Assembly: GCF_001704415.2 (NCBI RefSeq)
Contig: NC_030811.1
Span: 54,983,591-55,047,590 of the forward strand
Direction of reading: 5' to 3'
From: Capra hircus
Taxonomy: Eukaryota > Chordata > Mammalia > Artiodactyla > Bovidae
Length of the DNA: 64,000 nucleotides
The notes beneath the pieces are model-generated. The model searched no databases. It saw only the letters and a list, made by a program, of their open reading frames with translations, and was not told the DNA's origin. A program made the translations under genes and the position numbers. Positions 57,700 through 64,000 of this stretch are shown here, in pieces; the first letter of the stretch is position 1, and every line of letters begins with the position of its first letter.

Positions 57700-58855
57700 T
57701 ACGGCTACAGATGCTCCAGGCATTGTGTGAAAAAGCTAAAGGGTAAAGAGTAAATGTGGTTCTCAATTAGTGGAGAAATGTTAGATGAATCCCTGGGAAA
57801 ATTCCTAACTGGGCTCTGAAACCTCTGGGCAGCCCAGAATAGGCAGGTAGAGGTAGATTCAGATAATCACATACCGGATGGTGAGCACTGCTGATATCAA
57901 TGCAAAGACGGCATACAGAGTGTGCGCTGGGGCCCTAAGAAGAGAGTGACTTCCCCTGGGAACTTCCAAGGAGGCCCCAAGTGGGCAAAGGTGGAGACAC
58001 AGCCAGCAGCAGTGGTTGACCAGAAGTGCTTTTAGAAAGATCAGGAAGAGGAGGAGGACAGGAGGGAGATGACTGGGACGGCGATGCCAGTAAAGTGAAT
58101 GAGTTTGTGACAAATTACCTACCCTCTCACTTGGCCCTTTGTTTCCTAGCTTTGTTACCTCTTGTTGCAAGGATGTGAGGTAAGGGCCACAAGTGAACAG
58201 AACTGAGTTCATCAGACTCCACAGTTCATGGCAATGAACATCACTGGTCAATGTAAGGCATCTCTTTGGTTTGGTTATTATTGATATTCTTCCCCCTTCG
58301 TTGTTTTCTTCTTACTGCATATGTACCCATATGTGCGTATATTCAGGCTATGTCCTTTCGGTATACTTTCCTAATATTCTTTAAAAATAGGTCCCATTGT
58401 TTTGAGTTTGTCATTTTAAAATTTACTTGGTAGTATTTCATGTTCTAAATCTAACTATTTCTTGTTTTAAATAATTTTTTCTTACTTTATTTTCACTCAA
58501 TAATGTTTTTAAAATCTATCCAAAGTGCATACATAATTTAGTCCATTATTCTCACTGCTATATTGTATTTCTTCCTGCTTAAACTCCTATTTTATTTATT
58601 CATTTTCTTGTTATTATTGCCAATTCCTTGTTCCCCCTAAATGTTGCTACAGTGAGAATCCTAATAAAAGTCCCCATGTGACAATGAGGGAACTTCTTTG
58701 GGTTACACACTATTAATATAAGTGAAATTGCTTGACTTTCTGTGTGTGTGTGTGTGTGTGTGTGTAAATAAATACATACTTTGATTAAATATAACCAAAT
58801 TGCCATCAGGATGACCAAAGAACATGATGCTGAATTCAAATGTCAGTTCTAATTC
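57700..58855 (-). other. Intergenic, with probable old LINE
   Basis: 57700-58260 is unique-looking. 58270-58740 and 58767-58830 are AT-rich and resemble antisense old L1 (low certainty), split by a (TG)n tract at 58741-58765. Confidence 0.45.
58741..58765. repeat. (TG)n microsatellite
   Basis: About 12 TG units. Confidence 0.95.
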
Positions 58856-59106
58856 ACTTCAGTTCAGTTCAGTCACTCAGTCGTGTCCGACTCTTTGCAA
58901 CCCCATGAATCGCAGCATGCCAGGCCTCTCTGTCCATCACCAACTCCCGGAGTTCACTCAGACTCACGTCCATCGAGTCAGTGATGCCATCCAGCCATCT
59001 CATCCTCTGTCGTCCCCTTCTCCTCCCGCTCCCAATCCTTCCCAGCATCAGAGTCTTTTCCAATGAGTCAAGTCTTCGCATGAGGTGGCCAAAGTACTGG
59101 AGTTTC
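58856..59106 (-). mobile_element. BovB 3' end, reverse orientation
   Basis: Starts with cagttcagttcagtcactca (the pentanucleotide tail), followed by gactctttgcaaccccatga, ctcccggagttcactcagac and aggtggccaaagtactggag. It is shorter than the copies at 41584 and 56661. Confidence 0.93.
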
Positions 59107-59254
59107 TAAGTAATCCCTTAATAACATTTGTCAGAATTATCATTGCCCACCTTTTGAATTCCTTTTCAATTTGGTTCCATTAAATGAGGTGATTTTCCCC
59201 TTTCTTCACTGGCCACATATTTCCATTCTCCCTTGCCTTTTGCCGACATGTAGA

Positions 59255-60127
59255 GGGGGCCCTGCTTGTTTAACTTATATGCAGAGTACATCATGAGAAA
59301 CGCTGGGCTGGATGAAGCACAAGCTGGAATCAAGATTGCTGGGAGAAATACCAATAACCTCAGATACACAGACAATACCACCTTTATGGCAGAAAGTGAA
59401 GAACTAAAGAGCCTCTTGATGAAAGTGAAAGAGGAGAGTGAAAAAGTTGGCTTAAAACTCAGCATTCAGAAAACTAAGATCATGGCATCAGGTCCCATCA
59501 CTTCATGGCAAATAGATGAGGAAACAGTGAGAGACTTTATTTTTCTGGGCTCCAAAATCACTGCAGATGATGACTGAAGCCATGAAATTAAAAGATGCTT
59601 GTTCCTTGGAAGAAAAGCTATGACCAACCTAGACAGTATATTAAAAAGCAGAGACATTACCAACAAAGGTCCATCTAGTCATAGTTATGGTTCTTCCTGT
59701 AGTCATGTGTGAGAGCTTTTCTCTCATAAAGAAAGCTGAGCACCAAAGAATTGATGCTTTTGAACTGTGGTGTTAGAGGAGACTCTTGAGAGTTCCTTGG
59801 ACTGCGAGGAGATCCAACCAGTCCATCCTAAAGGAAATCAGTCCTGAATATTCATTGGAAAGACAGATGATGGAGCTGGAACTCCAATACTTTGGCCACC
59901 TGATGGGAAGAGCTGACTCATTTGAAAAGACCCTGATGCTGGGAAAGATTGAAGGCAAGAGGAGAAGGGGATGACAGAGGATGAGATGGTTGGATGGCAT
60001 CACCGACGCAATGGACATGAGTTTGAGTAGGCTCCGGGAGTTGGTGATGGACAGGGAAGCCTGGTGTGCTGCAGTCCATGGGGGTCACAAAGAGTCGGAC
60101 ACTACTGAGCGACTGAACTGAGCTGAG
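59255..60127 (+). pseudogene. 5'-truncated BovB LINE with decayed reverse-transcriptase frame
   Basis: About 870 bp of the 3' part of BovB, an RTE-type non-LTR retrotransposon. It begins inside the reverse-transcriptase domain (frame 59266-59577: NLYAEYIMRNAGLDEAQAG and on to FIFLGSKITADDD). The catalytic YADD-type box is altered to YTDN. The frame then stops (TGA near 59575), and several small deletions follow (for example near 59670 and 59705-59735). The distal part still shows fragments such as RVPWTARRSNQSILKEISP and matches the short BovB 3' ends elsewhere in the window. The element cannot make an active enzyme. Confidence 0.93.
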
Positions 60128-61696
60128 ATGGGGGCAGCCTTGGAAATCTGCTGTAGCAGACTAGAAGCCTTCTTCTGACTATTTGTATGCAGGATGGTGG
60201 GTGTGCTCGTGCATTTCCCTGGCCGTTAATACCATATCCATATTAGTGCTTTCAAATACATAACCATAGCCCTGATCTTTACTCCAAACTCCAGACTCAG
60301 TGTTTCCATTTGAATATCAGCCTGACTTTCCTATGACAGGTCCAGGGATGGTTAAGGCACGGACCTGGAAACACATGCTGATAACCATCTTGTTTATCTC
60401 ATTTTGAATTTGAATGGAGTCTTCTCTCCTTGGGATAGATGATTGTTTTAGAAACTCAGAATCACTCCTTTCCCTTGGATGCTTTGAGCACTCATGAACC
60501 CTACTCATCTTAAGCACTGACCCAGTCAAAGCACTTTTTCGATGCAGATTGGGAGTTCTTACAGTAAGTAGATCACCATTTAATAGGAGCGCTTCTGCCT
60601 GGGCAGGTCACTAATGGGAACCAGAGTCCCTTAACCTCCATCCCCCCACTCTGGGCTGAGGCATTTAGACTTGTTTTTCTCGGAAGGTGATACAGCAGCT
60701 TCTCTTGGATATTCATCTGGATTCTTCCTCCCTTCAGACACATCTACACTCAAATATTGGCTCCTCAAAGAAGCTCTCCCTGATCATCTAAACAAAAATA
60801 GGCTCCACCCACACCATCACTCTGCCCACTTAGCCAGCTTTACATTTCATTATGTAACTGACATGATGGTATACATTTTCTGTCTTCCTTACAGGAATGC
60901 CTACACCATGATACCCAGACTTTGATGTTTTTTGTCACGGTATTCCCTACACTTGGCACACCGAGATCAGTGAATAAATGCTATTATTTGGCAGCTTCTA
61001 TGCATGACTATCACGAGGGAACATCCACAGTCTTTTTATATTCCACTTCTGTTTTTAGCTCTTTTTTCTGCTGGGGTCATGGTGGGAACCAGGATGGCTG
61101 CGTGAGGCCAGAAAAAATCCAGACAGAAGGGTGGGGAGGCCCCCATTGTGACTGTGGGACTATTTCAGCTCAAAATGCTATTCTGACGGAAAGTTTGACC
61201 CTGAGTCCTCTGAAGCATTCTGAGCACGTGGCTGTATAAAGTGCCAGAGTTCAAGCTCTTGGGAGTAGATGTCTTTGAAGCTAGGAGGAAAATTTATAGA
61301 ATTCGGATCATATGCTGTTTTTCAGCTTCAGTTACAAATGAGTTAGCAAAACAAAGTTTAAAGTTCCCAAATGAGCATTTAAAATAAAAATAGAATTTTT
61401 CAGGGAGCATAACAAGAAGGGATAGGAAGTAATGAGCCTTTTCTGAAAAATGGTATGACAGAACAATCCAAGCTGGTTGCCCAAGGTAAGTGGAAATTTG
61501 TGTGGGAAATGAGAAAACTCTGGCTACTGATAATCTCCTTCCTCTTGCAATAAAGTGAGATGGTCAGAAGGATATGTGCCTTATATTTTATATTCAGATC
61601 TCCCCTAATCCTAATGAAATGCCTTTACTTGACCACAAATATTTCTTCTCTTCTGATGCATCTAAGGGCTGACTAGAAGGGATTTTAACAGTGGCT
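60128..61696. other. Intergenic with an L2 fragment
   Basis: 60740-60995 is L2-like. The rest is unique-looking, and the open frame at 60922-61239 has no recognisable features. Confidence 0.55.
60740..60995 (+). mobile_element. L2 LINE 3' end
   Basis: Order ctcctcaaagaagctctccctgatcatct, tttctgtcttccttacagga, cacttggcacaccgagatcagtgaataaatg is the classic L2 3' region. Confidence 0.75.
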
Positions 61697-61708
61697 ATTT
61701 TAACTCCA

Positions 61709-61920
61709 TGGGCTTCCCTGGTGGGTCCGTGTAAAAGAACCCGCCTGCCAATGTAGGAGATACGGGTTCAGTTCCTGGGTCAGGAAGATCCCGTGGAGAA
61801 GGAAATGGCAACCCACTCCAGTACTCCTGCTTGGGAAATCCCACGGACAGAGGAGCCTGGCAGGCTACAGTCCATGGTGTCACAAAGAGTCGGACATGAC
61901 TTAGTGATAAACAACAACAA
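61709..61920 (+). mobile_element. Bov-tA SINE with 12-bp target-site duplication
   Basis: Forward SINE, ggcttccctggtgggtccgt to gacttagtgataaacaacaa. The duplication attttaactcca / attttagctcca (one mismatch) sits at 61697-61708 and 61921-61932. Confidence 0.95.
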
Positions 61921-62234
61921 ATTTTAGCTCCACACCTTAAAAGTTTATTTTCTTGTACTTTTTTAAGTTAAAGGGAGGATTTATAATATCTTGCTCATTC
62001 CATTACCGGCCCATAAATGAGCGATTACAAGAGTTGGCATGAACCAAATAATTCTTATGAGTGACCTAAAGCATATTTTTGGGAGGGACAACAATCAGAG
62101 CTACAAGTCATCTGATAAGGAAGGTTGTGAAGTTATAATGACAGGCTGAAGATGCTATTCCTTCTGTTTCCAAGCTTGTTTCATCCTTGCATCCTGGGAA
62201 GGATATTTTGCCCAACCTGGTGGACTAATCTCGT

Positions 62235-62505
62235 ATGAGGTCTACTCAGATGTCACTTTCTTTGTGCAGCCTTCCTGACCACTGCTTTTTCCCCAGATAG
62301 AGTTAGCTGCTTTCCTCTCTAAGTTGGCACAGAACATTTTTTTTCACGCCTCTGTTGTGGCCCCTACCATATATTGTAAACAAGAGTTTATCTTGTTTTG
62401 CTAGATCATTGTCACCAAAGAAAGTGGCCTAAGTTTTCTTCCTTCTTGTGTTTCTGGTATTTAGCACAGTGGCTAGCCCAGAAAGTGAATGAATGAGTGA
62501 GATTA
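62235..62505 (+). mobile_element. L2 LINE 3' end
   Basis: gcagccttcctgaccactgc, ttagcacagtggctagccca and gaatgaatgagtgag follow L2 order. Confidence 0.65.
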
Positions 62506-64000
62506 TTCATTTATTATGTATATTGACCAACTACCTCTCCAACTGTATGACCACATTCTCCCAAGGCACAATGTACTAATTTTTGATGCTGTCCCCTTTA
62601 CCCATGGGCAGGGTCATTGCAGTGTCCTCTGCAAGTCTTGGGGGTGAAATTGCACGGAGCAGCCAGCTTGCAGAGCCACACTGACTCCTACTGGTATGAC
62701 CGGCCACTGCTACTAGTACACTGCTGTGTCTTTCCTTCCCATTTTGTCTTCCCAGCAGATCCCAAAGGCTAACTATTCCACCTGCCCCAGATGTAGAACT
62801 GTGGTTTGACAGGAAGCCTGGATCCATTTCTTGGTGCTCTCTGCCTGTCTTTGATGGCACTCACTTTCTGCTGAGATTGACCATCAGCAGCAGAGCACTG
62901 CTCATCCTGCTCTGTTGAATTAATTTTCGCTGCTGTTTGGAGTCTCTGCCTTCTCAAGAGAGTGACCAGATGTCTCTGAGAGCCTCTGGCAGGCTTGGCA
63001 TCCGAAGACATTGCCATCTCTCCCAGTGTACCTCCATCAGGATGTCAGGCCAAGCGGCTGGAGCAGGCTCTACTGCTTGCCCTGAGTACAGGGAAATTTC
63101 TAACACCATCTGAGCTCTCAGATGTCTGTCTTGGGACTAGTAAGTCTGTACTTGTTAATTTATCAATGGGCCTTTAGAATAAATTAACATTCCTTGCTAA
63201 GATCATCTTGTCATAGGGTGGAGACATAACCATGTCAGGTTTATTCTCTTAGAATCCCGAATCACGTGTTTACCAAGTAGGCATAGATTATATCTATGAT
63301 GGGCTGGTGTTGTGCTTGGAATGAAAGGGTTAATGTGTGCTTCTCAGGGTAATACCAATTAACATGTTTGTCCCTGTTAACATTGGAGAATGGACAGTTA
63401 TAAAGTCCATTTATTTACCAACAAAGTCAGCGGACTATTACCTTGGCAGTTGAGCTGATTTTTGGTTTCTTGGTTTGAAAGCTAGGAGAAATTACTGGTT
63501 CACTGGAGGAGTTATTAAGTGTGTTTCTGTTGCTCCTAAGATGCTGTGTTTTAGAAACCTCAAGGCCCAGTGGCATACACATTGCATGGAACAGGGCAGC
63601 AGGGGCCCTAACTTCTAACCCTGCCTCTGCCAACATCTAGCTCTGTGACTTTGGACATGTCACCTCACCCTTCTGGGCTTCACACTCAACTTGCAGAGGG
63701 TGGGAGTTCCTTCCATGTTTAATAAATCAAGCATGGAGAGATTACTGGAGCATCAGGGATTCAATGTTCAGCCTGCATACGAAGATTCTTCCTCTCAAAG
63801 CCACTTTAATCTCTCCTTCAATGAGCTCTAGGTGGTTTGGCTGTTTTGTCCAGATCTGTCAAAGTGGCACCAGGAAGCACCATTTTCCAAACTAGAATCC
63901 AAGGGTGCCCTTGCAATTGTGAGACGCAAAGATGTATCCAAGTCTGCTTTTTTTGCCTTGAAAAGACACGTCTATTTTCCATTTCATAGCTGAAATTGAA
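62506..64000. other. Intergenic, no gene recognised
   Basis: Unique-looking except for a MIR at about 63597-63725. A block at 63190-63420 contains cacgtg and gtttacc words but nothing decisive. Confidence 0.55.
63597..63725 (+). mobile_element. MIR SINE
   Basis: Order ctaaccctgcctctgccaac, tagctctgtgactttggaca, cacctcacccttctgggctt fits sense MIR. Confidence 0.8.

Noticed and set aside
57541..57723. RFamide-like repeat peptide on the minus strand
   Set aside because: It comes from a degenerate minisatellite, with no signal peptide, no dibasic sites and no amidation glycines.
23433..64000. Coding exons of NEUROD6 or another neighbour
   Set aside because: No basic helix-loop-helix or other recognisable coding segment was seen. 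Synteny suggests NEUROD6 lies beyond the window.
1..64000. CRISPR arrays, operons, phage or plasmid modules
   Set aside because: The regular repeats are SINEs, microsatellites and minisatellites; everything else is typical vertebrate nuclear DNA.

Overview
This is nuclear genomic DNA from a ruminant, most likely a bovid such as cattle. The evidence is a dense load of ruminant retroposons (Bov-tA and BovA2 SINEs, BovB/RTE LINE fragments and one CHR SINE) on top of older mammalian repeats (MIR, L2, old L1, MER5, Tigger). There is one protein-coding gene, and the window holds only its 3' end. No bacterial, plasmid, CRISPR or rRNA features were seen.

Positions 1 to about 23,430 (+ strand) carry the last exons of ADCYAP1R1, the PAC1 receptor for PACAP, a class B G-protein-coupled receptor. 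Five constitutive exons encode extracellular loop 2, TM5, intracellular loop 3, TM6, extracellular loop 3, TM7 and the C-terminal tail, ending at a TGA at 18697-18699. The alternative 'hop' cassette exon lies between the TM5 and TM6 exons. Its acceptor is a tandem CAGCAG, which accounts directly for the 28-residue (hop1) and 27-residue (hop2) forms. A 3' UTR of about 4.7 kb follows, with candidate polyadenylation signals at 22553, 23316 and 23407. Introns hold few ruminant SINEs but include a 50-bp minisatellite about 0.7 kb upstream of hop and a (TG)16 tract 10 bp past a splice donor.

Positions from about 23,430 to 64,000 are intergenic. In mammals the next gene in this direction is NEUROD6, but no exon of it is present here. 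The sequence becomes AT-richer and full of repeats: Bov-tA/BovA2 SINEs (many with clear target-site duplications, two as SINE-in-SINE nests), long antisense L1 remnants, BovB 3' ends, one 5'-truncated BovB copy with a decayed reverse-transcriptase frame, and microsatellites. A few non-repetitive AT-rich blocks with homeodomain and E-box words, and three CTCF-like words, are possible regulatory elements, but this is inference from motifs only.

I found no convincing undescribed gene system. The most notable structures are the NAGNAG hop acceptor, a perfect 14-bp inverted repeat created inside a SINE (39979-40012), a second perfect 11-bp inverted repeat with the same six-base loop (31140-31167), and the minisatellite near the hop exon.
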